Shown here piece by piece: positions 34,801 to 42,219 of a DNA stretch of 64,000 nucleotides; within the stretch, counting starts at the first letter, position 1; each line of letters starts with the position of its first letter. The notes beneath the pieces were generated by a model, which was not told where the DNA came from, did not search any database, and saw only the letters and a list, made by a program, of their open reading frames with translations. The DNA is from Rhodococcus pyridinivorans (GTDB lineage: Bacteria; Actinomycetota; Actinomycetes; Mycobacteriales; Mycobacteriaceae). The DNA is taken from assembly GCF_900105195.1 (NCBI RefSeq), contig NZ_FNRX01000003.1, positions 1 to 64,000 on the forward strand, written 5' to 3'. A program made the translations under genes and the position numbers.

Positions 34801-36302
34801 ACCCGGTTGGTGAGTCGATCGACTGCCGTCCGGTAGGTGTCGAGGTCGGGGAACGTCTCACCGCCGAGGTGGGCCTGGACTGCGGAGACGATGTGTGGCA
34901 GTTGCCAGCGCGAGCGCTTGGACTCAAGCTTGGTGATCACGGCTCGGGCGTCGTCGTCGAGGCTGCGGCGCTGTGGCCTCGGGGCGTGATCGGCGGCGAA
35001 GGCGTCGCGGACGAGCTGGTCGACGGCCTCGTTGCCGCCGAGGATTTCGGCGGCCTTCTCGCGCCATTCTGCGCGCATCTCGGCGAGTGATTTCGCGTCG
35101 GCCTTGCCTTCGCGGGTGTCGAGGGTTGCTTGTTGATAGAGCTGATACATCGTCTTGGCGTCAGGCATCCGCTGGTACTTGGTGCGGTACTCGGCCACGA
35201 GTTCGTCGCGGCGGGCCTCGATTGCGCTGCGGCGGGAGCTGAACATCTCGAGCATGTCGCGGGGAATGGCGGCCAGTTCGACCACGGGTTGCTTGCCCTG
35301 CTCGATCTCGCGGTGGGTCAGCTCGAGGCCGAGTTCGGTGCTCAGGCGCTGCATCACTTCGGCGTTGAATCGCTGCGAGGCGGCGACGGCGAAGCGGAAC
35401 ATGGTCGATCCGTCGACGGCTCGCCACTTGCCGTCTTCGGCGGCCTGGGTCTTGATCGACACGACGGCATGGGTGTGCAGATTGGGGTCCCCGCAGCGGG
35501 AATCGAAATGCTTGTAGAGGGTCGCGACGAAACCGTTGGTGTCGATCTGTTCCTCGCCGTTGCGGCCAACGCGAGTGAAGCAGGCGTTCTCTTCGAGCCA
35601 CCGGAGGGTGTCTTTCACCGTGGCATCGACGATGCGCTCGATCTCGATGCGCGTCTCGTTCGGTGCCAGTGCCCACAGGCTCGACACACTCTTGGGTGGT
35701 GTGAAAACCAGGTCGTGGCCGGCCACCGGGTGGCGGACTTTGCCCTTCTCGTGGGCGATCCAGTTCCGCAATTCGGCCTCGTTCGCGACCGGCCGGCCAT
35801 GCTTGTCCTGGAACATTCCTCCGGCGATACGGTCGAGGATAGCAGCAGATTCGTCCGGGCTCGGGGCGTGTCCGTGGGTGTCGGTGTACTCGGCGATTTC
35901 GGCCGCGTGTCGGTCGAACAGTTCGACGTTGTTCTTGAAGGTCGGGAACTTCCGTCCGAGTCGAGCGAGCCGGATCGCGTCCTCGGAGGGGACGTCCCGG
36001 TCGATGAGTTCTGCGATCAGGGCGTCGGCATTCGGGTGGAGTCCTTCGCCGAACAGGGCCTTCATCTGCACCTCGGTGACGACATCTCCGACGGAGATCC
36101 GGTCGGCGTTCTCGACGTGGATGTCATCCAGAAGCTCGTTCAAACCGTCGACTCCTGAGCCGAACCATTCGCCGGGCGGTGTGCCGTGCGCGGTGTAGTA
36201 ATCGGTCAGTTCTGCTCCACGTTCGCGCTCGCGGTCGGCTGTGGCGACCTGACGCGTCAGGTACTCATAGCCGTCCGCTGCGTGCAGGACGTGGAGGGTC
36301 AT
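31875..36302 (-). CDS. traA: MobF-type conjugative relaxase-helicase TraA
   Basis: A 1475-residue protein of the TrwC/TraI (MobF) type. The relaxase domain (1-~310) has N-terminal Tyr residues (GYEYLTRQVA, LTDYYTAHGTPPGEWFGSG) and the three-His metal motif HFDSRCGDPNLHTHA (about 266-280). A RecD-like helicase domain has Walker A VGPAGTGKTTSM (about 605-615), Walker B TMLLVDEASL and the helicase end motif GYASTVHRAQGVTVD. The C-terminal ~400 residues are helical. The protein nicks oriT and unwinds the transferred strand. The start is the ATG at 36302 (GTG 36305 also possible). oriT should lie in the divergent gap 36303-36530. Confidence 0.92.
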   Translation of the reverse strand: MTLHVLHAADGYEYLTRQVATADRERERGAELTDYYTAHGTPPGEWFGSGVDGLNELLDDIHVENADRISVGDVVTEVQMKALFGEGLHPNADALIAELIDRDVPSEDAIRLARLGRKFPTFKNNVELFDRHAAEIAEYTDTHGHAPSPDESAAILDRIAGGMFQDKHGRPVANEAELRNWIAHEKGKVRHPVAGHDLVFTPPKSVSSLWALAPNETRIEIERIVDATVKDTLRWLEENACFTRVGRNGEEQIDTNGFVATLYKHFDSRCGDPNLHTHAVVSIKTQAAEDGKWRAVDGSTMFRFAVAASQRFNAEVMQRLSTELGLELTHREIEQGKQPVVELAAIPRDMLEMFSSRRSAIEARRDELVAEYRTKYQRMPDAKTMYQLYQQATLDTREGKADAKSLAEMRAEWREKAAEILGGNEAVDQLVRDAFAADHAPRPQRRSLDDDARAVITKLESKRSRWQLPHIVSAVQAHLGGETFPDLDTYRTAVDRLTNRVVELSITTPRVELPTIPRRLRRRNGDFVLSHHGSHKHSSQRILDAETMLVSATSEPTVFTARTASIHEVYETMRAETGRNLNAGQRTLTEHFLQSGALLAVGVGPAGTGKTTSMKAVVQAWQNEGRRVIALAPSAVAAETLGDEVGVTGLTLASLTYPWRGLIGSRPGTLPAGIDIAPGTMLLVDEASLASTLDLAAVVEIAKEHGAVVRLLGDPAQLDAVETGGMLRYLAQNTDAPELDTVVRFGNDTAQAENSMLLRSGDSTGLDLIYERDLVREGTRKEVIGQAVENYLHDLADGKESIVMLPTREDVTAANIQVQAVRRHDGTSDESTTVALADELTAGRGDIVLTRSNRRDLNPSGGKKAGAFVRNGDLWEVLDVVSERGALTVRHLEHGGVITLPADYISTHVQLGYASTVHRAQGVTVDTAHAIITPEMDRSGLYVAVTRARTDNRIYVPVDVPINLDTERPHLEDKNVSTGRMILETVVATDNGHRTATEELAEQAAHATDPERLREAYLAAQRRLRDDALETEMRRTLPEQIAATIEGTEGWAQLRQVLADAHDHGYSTRTLLGHALAEGPLAGAKDIGAVLAHRTRAIVGQFTEHSTLPPLPIRDPLHTDAELYDFAVECARRYTETTDRAAAADTGIGEVIRRYRDTSALLETQRVRTLATAALGEELGARIAGESSARLLARQLHRAAQAGVDPINLLTWHHERLAENGVETTAAALRSDMAKPLTELIARRNTAWLTEHEETIAEHLPTLALQTDDERAQAIAGRIEHLHRLSGASIEEVVADLAERAGATAPATVLLAELDRIAADGRDLTNPDTPEWVVAPVSDADTIDPELAATIREDYKAIAELHRDYRDQLTDDTAPTWAHDTLGTCPDDPEHAALWRTIIADAAAYRSTHQVADLETLAGVRPKDRRAELDWKNVESQRAQLLLRQQHHDQAPCPVPEHSRRPYEAPRTEQRYRRI

Positions 36303-36530
36303 CACGGGCTCGATCTTAGCGATACGAACGTGCAGGTTGGGAGCGGGATTCCCGAATGTCAGTAAAACTGCAAGAGGTGTGTCCCTTTCCTTCTGTTGCT
36401 GGTGCCCGGATACGGTGCGATGTAGATCGGTGTGGCCGGCGGTCGCAGACCGCTCCGGCGAAGCGACGAGGTTGGTCGGGCTGCTGGTTTAGACTCGGCG
36501 TGAGTTGTTGTAGACGGGAAGGGTGTCGCA
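36303..36530. other. Divergent gap between relaxase and coiled-coil gene: candidate oriT
   Basis: This 228 bp gap has no gene. It holds a short palindrome CGGGATTCCCG (about 36345-36355) and an imperfect inverted repeat GCCGGCGGTC/GACCGCTCCGGC (about 36435-36459). For MobF plasmids the origin of transfer usually lies next to traA, so this is the first place to look, but no nick site is proven. Confidence 0.45.
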
Positions 36531-36986
36531 GTGAGTGGTTCGGGGGATGCGGTGCACAACGAGACCAAGGTGATCTCGGCACGCAGTCAGGCGCGGTCGA
36601 AGCTGTCGGAACGGCGCGCTGAATTGCTCAAGCGGATAAGCGACAACCAACGCGACCTCGAGCGCGCGTTGGCGTCGCTGGAGAAGGTGGACAAGGCCGC
36701 TGTTCGTCGTGATGCAGCGATCGCCAAGGCGAACGAGGAGTTCGAAAAGAAGAAGGCTGCGGCCGAACTCGCGGCGGGCAGGTCGCTGGCGCAGGTTGCT
36801 GGACGTGGCGAGACCGCGACCTCGATCTCCGAACTCGTCGATCTGGACGTGGCGATGGTGCGCCGGTTGGTGAAGCTGGCCGAAGAGAACAACGACTCGA
36901 CGCCTCCCGCACAAGGATCGAGCGAGGGCGGCAGTGAGGCGAACGAACCGATGCCCGAGGTGCCTGTAGCTGCTTCCGGCTCCTGA
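36531..36986 (+). CDS. Coiled-coil mobilisation accessory protein, likely
   Basis: A 151-residue protein from a GTG at 36531 with GAAGGG upstream. Residues ~10-85 are a charged coiled coil (RSKLSERRAELLKRISDNQR, DLERALASLEKVDKAAVRR), followed by a short domain (TATSISELVDLDVAMVRRLV) and a disordered tail. It is divergent from traA across the putative oriT, where relaxosome accessory proteins are normally found. The DNA-binding part is not obvious. Confidence 0.6.
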   Translation: MSGSGDAVHNETKVISARSQARSKLSERRAELLKRISDNQRDLERALASLEKVDKAAVRRDAAIAKANEEFEKKKAAAELAAGRSLAQVAGRGETATSISELVDLDVAMVRRLVKLAEENNDSTPPAQGSSEGGSEANEPMPEVPVAASGS

Positions 36987-37080
36987 TCGGGCAGCAAGCA
37001 GCGGCGCGAGGTCAGAGACGGAGCCACTGTGCGGTGGGCGCCAGAAGACGAGATCGAACGGGACTCGCTTCTTCCAACGC

Positions 37081-37521
37081 GTGGTGTACGGACCGGACTT
37101 AGATTCCTGTCACCTCTGGGTCGGTGCACTCGGTGACGACGGCTACGGACGATTCTGGATAGCTCGAGACGGTCATCAGATCGTGGTCCGACCGCACCGT
37201 TACGCGCTCGCTGTGGAGCTGGAACGTGGCCTCGAGGACAACGAAGTGGCGATGCACCGGCGTTGTGACAACCCGCTGTGCGTCAACACGGGCGATGGTG
37301 ATGCCTTCGCTGCCCATGTGGTGCTCGCGTCGGCCGCTGAGAACATGGCGGACATGGGGCGTAAGGGTCGCGGCGGGGGCCGGCGGTTGTGGTTCGGCGC
37401 CGACCGTGCTGAACGTGCTCGACGCTCACGAGCGGTGCGCGAGGCGGTCTTGCGATATGGCTGGGATCAGCACGCGATCGAGACAGCCCTGTACGACGGG
37501 GCGCAAGGAACGCTGTGGTAG
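37081..37521 (+). CDS. HNH/zinc-loop nuclease-like protein
   Basis: A 146-residue protein. The core is SCHLWVGALGDDGYGRFWIA, then RPHRYALAVELERGLEDNEV, AMHRRCDNPLCVN. The CHLW-YGRF-HRYA-HRCDNPLCVN pattern is that of zinc-binding HNH or homing-endonuclease-like small proteins of phages and plasmids. The C-terminal part is basic and helical. Starts are GTG at 37081 or the next GTG. The role is unknown; it follows the relaxase accessory gene. Confidence 0.55.
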   Translation: MVYGPDLDSCHLWVGALGDDGYGRFWIARDGHQIVVRPHRYALAVELERGLEDNEVAMHRRCDNPLCVNTGDGDAFAAHVVLASAAENMADMGRKGRGGGRRLWFGADRAERARRSRAVREAVLRYGWDQHAIETALYDGAQGTLW

Positions 37522-38036
37522 TTGGCAGGCGATCGTCTTCTGATGTGTCGAGGCGGTTGGTTCGGCCACGGTGGATATTCGATGATGAGAGTTGACCGTT
37601 GCACGCGAGTCGGGGCGGTTTCGGAGACGTTAGGGGTTCTTATGCAGCGAAGTGAAGCGGAAGCGGCCTTGCTCGGTGCCGTGCTCGAGGTGATGCCGAT
37701 TTCGGACCTGGCCCTCGATGCGGCGGTCGCTGGCATACCGGTGTTGGACGTACCCCGTACTCGCAGCATCGACATCTGCTTCTCGGATAAGCCGGACATT
37801 CTCTGACGGCTCGCCTGAATCGCACCGTGACGATGCACGGTTGTTGCACTGCGGTTGGGTGTTGTCCCGGCGCCGTGGCGCGGATCCGTGCGCGAGCTGC
37901 GGGAGAAGTCGGGCGAAGGGGCTCGATGCCCTGAGCTCGGCCCTGCGCGCTGCGGAAGGTGCGGGCGGGTTCGTTGGTGAGTTGGAGATAGGGCGAGGCC
38001 CCGCACCGGTCGGTGCGGGGCCTCGTGGTGTGTTTG
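37522..38036. other. Intergenic region, no supported gene; terminator near the end
   Basis: No open frame here has family-like features. The only clear structure is a perfect 15-bp hairpin at 37994-38025 (CGAGGCCCCGCACCG, loop GT, complement), which should end transcription of the DUF4192 gene. Confidence 0.6.
37994..38025 (-). terminator. Perfect GC-rich hairpin terminator of the DUF4192 gene
   Basis: Arms 37994-38008 and 38011-38025, each 15 bases, no mismatch, loop of two bases. It lies 12 bases past the stop of the minus-strand DUF4192 gene. Confidence 0.8.
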
Positions 38037-39041
38037 TCAGTCCTTGGGGGTGAATCCGAATTCGGGGAGGACGTTTCGACCGGCCTTGAGGACTTCTTGC
38101 ACTCCCTTGGCGTGCAGGCCGTGGTCGACGACTTGGCGGATGAGAAGCGCGAGCTTGGGGATCTGGGTCTCGTGGGCTACTCCGTTCTCGATGGCGTCGA
38201 GGGCGACGGCGGCGCGGACTCCGTAGCCGTGTGCGTAGGCGACGGCGGCGAGGACGGACAGGATCGTAAAGCGGGCGTAGCCGGAGGTCTTGCGGGCGGC
38301 GTCGGTCAGGATGGCGACGGCGGCGACGTTGCGGGAGAAGTACAGGGCCACGTCGCGGGCGCGGGGGTTGTCGGTGAGGGTGATCGCGACGGCGACGGCT
38401 TCGGGATAGGTCAGCTCGCGGGGTGCTTCGATCGCGTCGCGCAGCGTCTCGAGGTTCGCGGCGTCGGTGATTTCGGGAGCCTGGGCGCGGGCCTGGCGCG
38501 CGTCCCACTGGCGCTCGAACAACACTCCGAGGTCTTCGGCGGGTGCGAGTTCGGCGGCGAGCGCGTCGCGGCTGGGGGCAATGGGTGCGCGGCCGTCGAT
38601 GACTCCGAGGACAGCAACGGTGCTCGCGAGGATGTCGCCGAGTTCGCCGGATTCGGCGCTGGGGAAGTTGAAGAAGGTCTCACCGGCGATGTACTCGGGC
38701 AGGACGGCGGCGATGGGCACGGCCAGACCGAGCGTGTAGGCGTGGCGGGTGGCGGCGAGAAGGGTTTCCTCTGCGGTGTCGCCGTTGGGGTGGATGCTGA
38801 CGAGTGCGGCGATGGTGGCGTTGAAGTCGGCGGACTCGGCGGCGGCCATGAGCTTGTCGAGAGCGACAACGGCGGTGGCGTTGTCGTGGTCGAGGCGGGC
38901 GAAGGGGCCGGTCGTTCCCTGGGGATCGAACAGGGCGATGACGAGGGATTCGTTCGGGACCATGCCGAGGAAGGCGGGGATGCCTTCGATGAACTGGGCG
39001 GTGTTGAGGCGGGTAACGGGGCCGTTCTCGTTGTTGTTCAT
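38037..39041 (-). CDS. DUF4192 domain protein
   Basis: A 334-residue protein beginning MNNNENGPVTRLNTAQFIEG, then IPAFLGMVPNESLVIALFDP and LDHDNATAVVALDKLMAAAE. This is the standard opening of the actinobacterial DUF4192 family (an N-terminal alpha/beta domain and a C-terminal helical part). The C-terminal part (DNPRARDVALYFSRNVAAVA) is also typical. Function unknown. It sits directly downstream of repeat copy B, the same context as the small genes behind copy A. Confidence 0.8.
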   Translation of the reverse strand: MNNNENGPVTRLNTAQFIEGIPAFLGMVPNESLVIALFDPQGTTGPFARLDHDNATAVVALDKLMAAAESADFNATIAALVSIHPNGDTAEETLLAATRHAYTLGLAVPIAAVLPEYIAGETFFNFPSAESGELGDILASTVAVLGVIDGRAPIAPSRDALAAELAPAEDLGVLFERQWDARQARAQAPEITDAANLETLRDAIEAPRELTYPEAVAVAITLTDNPRARDVALYFSRNVAAVAILTDAARKTSGYARFTILSVLAAVAYAHGYGVRAAVALDAIENGVAHETQIPKLALLIRQVVDHGLHAKGVQEVLKAGRNVLPEFGFTPKD

Positions 39042-39043
39042 GC

Positions 39044-39609
39044 CTCTAGTTTACATCTGTTTTGATGATTTTCCGATGTTTTTCTGGTGTTTGTTCGGTG
39101 CTTTTCTGGTGATGCTGGTCACACGTTTATAGGCTATGACCTGCGGTTTTGCGGGTGTAGCGGGGGTTCGGTGGTGGAGCGGGTACCTCGGTCGGTCGGT
39201 GCAGCCCTGGTGAACCGGGCGCGGTGACTGCCGAGCAAGGGCGGGTTTTCCCTTGCTCGGTGGTCGGCGGGTCCGGTAGGGCCGTGCGGGGTGACCGGGC
39301 GCGGTACCCGCGGAGCAGCGGGAACCTTGGGAGGGAGGGACAGGGGTCCGGGGGCGGAGCCCCCCGGGGATCGGTAGAGCCGACACACCGCAGACGAGCC
39401 GGGCACACTCCTAGCCAGCGCGAGGCGGCACCGTCCGCCGGCCGCGGGAGCATACGTTTACCGGCCCCGAGACCAACGAGGCAAAGATCCGCCTGCCACA
39501 CCAGCCCTCGAACACACTGCTCGTCGACACCCGACACGACCCCAAAAGGGGTCCGGGGGCGGATCGCCCCTGGTCAACACCGAGAACGCGACTCGGCGCA
39601 CCGAACCGG
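39044..39609. repeat. Structured ~570 bp repeat, copy B (other copy 799-1370)
   Basis: A near-identical copy of 799-1370 in the same orientation, 38.2 kb away. It starts in the promoter region of the DUF4192 gene and runs through the same hairpins: arms 39231-39241 and 39250-39260 (CCGAGCAAGGG, perfect here) and the GGGGGCGGAGCCCC-type hairpin near 39350-39366. Differences between copies mostly keep pairing. No gene is supported inside. Confidence 0.85.
39057..39111. promoter_or_regulatory. Five tandem 11-bp units (array B)
   Basis: Units at 39057-39067, 39068-39078, 39079-39089, 39090-39100 and 39101-39111, typified by CTGTTTTGATG and CTTTTCTGGTG. Internal units differ from those in array A, but the number, length and phase are the same. 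Confidence 0.75.
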
Positions 39610-39766
39610 ACAGGGCAGGAATCGTGCCAAAGGCTTCTCGCAATCTTCTCCAGCGTGACCGCCGCCCCGGAGACGTTGCATCACTACATGACAGCGGCGG
39701 ATTTGACGAGAACCTTTGAACTTCGCGATCCTGTTCCGGGGACGGCAGACCGATGCAATCTAATTG

Positions 39767-40114
39767 CTACTCCCATTTGGCCCAATGAGCTGGACGGGTT
39801 AAACCTGGCGGGAAGATGGTTTTATCGTCATAACTGTGCCCTCCGGTTGGAAGGGTTCTCGCGCCCGACAAGTCGCATCCACTGAAGTCTGCCGTCGAAT
39901 TCTTAAACCTCATTCCATTGAGTAACACATTCTTGGCGGTAAATTTAGCACCCCTGAACAGAATGAAAGAATTATCCCGGAAGTGACTTGCGATGTGGGC
40001 AAAGTTTCCAATGAACTTTGCCCCACTGAACTCTACATTCACACAGTTGGTGAACTTTGCTGCACCAAATATTACGCCGCCGCCAGAAAATGTCGCGTTG
40101 GGGAACTCGACCAT
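39767..40114 (-). pseudogene. Pentapeptide-repeat protein, 3' fragment
   Basis: A protein-like frame of ~115 residues reads FPNATFSGGGVIFGAAKFTN, then CVNVEFSGAKFIGNFAHIAS, FRGAKFTAKNVLLNGMRFKN, FSGCDLSGARTL. The A(N/K)F/L five-residue pattern is a pentapeptide-repeat helix. No start codon with a ribosome site is present; the fragment begins where IS21-type sequence ends. It is AT-rich compared with its surroundings, so it is a foreign remnant. Confidence 0.65.
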
Positions 40115-40230
40115 GTCGCCGGGGTGAGGTACTTGCGGATGGTTTTGCGGTCGAGTCCCAGGGCTGTCGAGATCTGCACCTGGGAGCGGCCGGCATGCCA
40201 ATGCCGGAACAACTCCATCAGATCGGTCAT
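40115..40230 (-). pseudogene. istA: IS21-family istA, 5' fragment
   Basis: From the ATG at 40230 the frame reads MTDLMELFRHWHAGRSQVQI, STALGLDRKTIRKYLTPA and then leaves the family. This is the N-terminal helix-turn-helix of IS21 IstA. The rest of the element is missing. The first 27 bases are also part of the 39-bp target duplication of the IS1634-type copy 2, so that IS jumped into the istA start. Confidence 0.7.
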
Positions 40231-40242
40231 CGTCCACGTTCT
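40204..40242. repeat. 39-bp target duplication of IS1634-type copy 2, left copy
   Basis: 40204-40242 and 42002-42040 are identical over 39 bp. The same element at 28511 made a 111-bp duplication, so the length varies between insertions. Confidence 0.9.
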
Positions 40243-42001
40243 CCTGAGTTAGGACATTACTGACGGGTAGACCCTTTGCCGAGGCTTCCACCTGCGCATT
40301 CACGGCGTTGCCGAGGCGGATCGGGACACTAAGCAGGTAGGTTCGGGCGGTGGCATTCGTGCGGAAAGTGCGCACCGCATCCGGGGCGGTAGCGGTGCAG
40401 GTCGTGCGCAAACACCGCGGTGGACACGAGATCCTCGCCCACGTCGGGTCCGCGCACACCGACGTCGAGCTGGGCATTCTGCTCGAACGAGCCCGCCAGT
40501 TCCTGCACGGCGATCAAGGCATGCTCGATCTGGATGTGCCGACGCCCGTCGAGCAGATCGCCGATGTTGCCGACTGGCGAACCGGTCAACTACCCGGTCC
40601 GACCACGAGCAACGGCGGCGAACTCGCCGGCGCGGGACGAACCGTGCGCACCAGCGCCCGGTTGCTCTATGACGTGCTCACCTTCGTCTACGACCGGCTC
40701 GGCCTCGACATCATCGACGATGCAGTGTTCCAGGATCTGGTGATCGCCCGGATCGTCGAACCGACCTCGAAGATCGATGCCCTGCGCGTCCTCGATGACC
40801 TCGGTTCGAATCCGGTGTCCTACAAAACGATTCAACGCCACCTGGCGCAGGTCATCACCGGTGACTACCGCGACCGGATCGCCCGCCGCTGCTTCGAATA
40901 CGCGGCCACCACCGGCGGATTGGGGTTGCTGCTGTTCGACGTGACCACCTTGTACTTCGAGGCCGAGAAGGAAGACGACCTGCGCAAGGTCGGATACTCC
41001 AAGGAGCGCCGGGTCGATCCGCAGATCGTGGTCGGGCTGCTCGTCGACCGCACCGGCTTCCCGCTGGAGATCGGGTGTTTCGAGGGCAACAAGGCCGAAA
41101 CCCACACCCTGGTCCCGATGGTGCGTCAGTTCCAGGCCCGCCACGGCCTCGAGGGTGTGGAGATGGTCATCGCCGCCGATGCCGGCATGCTCTCCGCATC
41201 GAACCTGACCGCCCTGGACGACGCGGGCCTGAAGTTCATCGTCGGCTCCCGGGTGACGAAAGCACCGGGTGATCTGACGTCCCATTTCCATTGGAACGGT
41301 GATGTATTCACCGATGGTCAGATCATCGACACCGTCACGCCCCGGCACGCCCGCAGCACGGTCAACACCGTGAAGAGACGAGCCGAACCGATCTGGAACC
41401 CGACCCGGGACACCACCTCGTGGCGGGCGATCTGGCAGTACACCCGCAAACGTGCTGTCCGCGACAACCAAACATTGAATGCGCAGGAAGCGCGGGCCCG
41501 GTCGGTGGTCGACGGCACCCGGAAGGCCAAGGCCACCCGCTTCGTCAAGACCACCACCGCAGGTCAGCAGGTCGATGATGTCGCGCTGGCACGAGCCCGG
41601 TCCCTCGTCGGACTCAAGGGCTATGTCACCAACATCCCGCTCACGCTCATGGAACCGGGCGAGGTGATCGGCAAGTACCACGACCTGTGGCATGTCGAGC
41701 AGTCGTTCCGCATGTCGAAGACCGATCTGCGGGCACGGCCGATGTTCCACCGCACCCGCGACGCCATCGAGGCGCACCTGACCATCGTGTTCGCCGCCCT
41801 GGCCGTCGCTCGTTGCGCCCAAGACCAGACCGGGGTGGCGATCGCGAGGCTGGTCAAGCAACTGCGGCCGCTGCGGACCTCCACCATCGCCATCAACGGT
41901 GCCGTCCAGGACTTTCCGCCGCAGATCCCACCCCCCGAGCTGGAGATTCTCACCCGTCTCGGGTTCGAATCGGGACACTAAGCCAAATGTCCTAACTCAG
42001 G
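40243..42001 (+). mobile_element. IS1634-type insertion sequence, copy 2 (1759 bp)
   Basis: The inverse copy of the element at 28511-30269, same length, same 16-bp ends, identical transposase. It sits in the 5' end of the istA relic. Confidence 0.9.
40350..41981 (+). CDS. IS1634-family transposase, copy 2
   Basis: A 543-residue protein identical in sequence to that at 28531-30162, on the opposite strand. The identity means recent duplication or ongoing gene conversion. Start, stop and DDE-type segments are intact. Confidence 0.9.
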   Translation: MAFVRKVRTASGAVAVQVVRKHRGGHEILAHVGSAHTDVELGILLERARQFLHGDQGMLDLDVPTPVEQIADVADWRTGQLPGPTTSNGGELAGAGRTVRTSARLLYDVLTFVYDRLGLDIIDDAVFQDLVIARIVEPTSKIDALRVLDDLGSNPVSYKTIQRHLAQVITGDYRDRIARRCFEYAATTGGLGLLLFDVTTLYFEAEKEDDLRKVGYSKERRVDPQIVVGLLVDRTGFPLEIGCFEGNKAETHTLVPMVRQFQARHGLEGVEMVIAADAGMLSASNLTALDDAGLKFIVGSRVTKAPGDLTSHFHWNGDVFTDGQIIDTVTPRHARSTVNTVKRRAEPIWNPTRDTTSWRAIWQYTRKRAVRDNQTLNAQEARARSVVDGTRKAKATRFVKTTTAGQQVDDVALARARSLVGLKGYVTNIPLTLMEPGEVIGKYHDLWHVEQSFRMSKTDLRARPMFHRTRDAIEAHLTIVFAALAVARCAQDQTGVAIARLVKQLRPLRTSTIAINGAVQDFPPQIPPPELEILTRLGFESGH

Positions 42002-42040
42002 CCGGAACAACTCCATCAGATCGGTCATCGTCCACGTTCT
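42002..42040. repeat. 39-bp target duplication of IS1634-type copy 2, right copy
   Basis: Identical to 40204-40242. It again contains the start of istA, followed by the rest of the IS21 left end. Confidence 0.9.
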
Positions 42041-42219
42041 CCTTGCCACCGTCGGGCCCCTTCCCAGGCCCCCTTGGTGGACCTTGGGAAGAAGCGAACC
42101 TGCAGCAGCACCCACACCCCGGCCGACACGCCCCAGGGGTGGGGAATTACGTGACGGCCGGGTGGGGAATTACGTAACGGACCAACCCCTCAACCTGGGG
42201 AATTACGTGACCGCTGACA
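42041..42219 (-). mobile_element. IS21-type left end (relic) with three terminal repeats
   Basis: Read on the minus strand, the end starts TGTCAGCGGTCACGTAATTC and leads to the istA start. TGGGGAATTACGT occurs three times (about 42137, 42160 and 42196), the multiple terminal repeats typical of IS21. With the 40115-40230 fragment this is what remains of one IS21-type element, split by the IS1634-type insertion. Confidence 0.7.

Noticed and set aside
39655..39885. 76-residue + strand frame
   Set aside because: It overlaps the pentapeptide-repeat fragment on the other strand, which has clear repeat periodicity.
28511..42001. Composite transposon formed by the two IS1634-type copies
   Set aside because: Each copy has its own, different target duplication (111 and 39 bp), so they inserted separately; no shared outer duplication exists.
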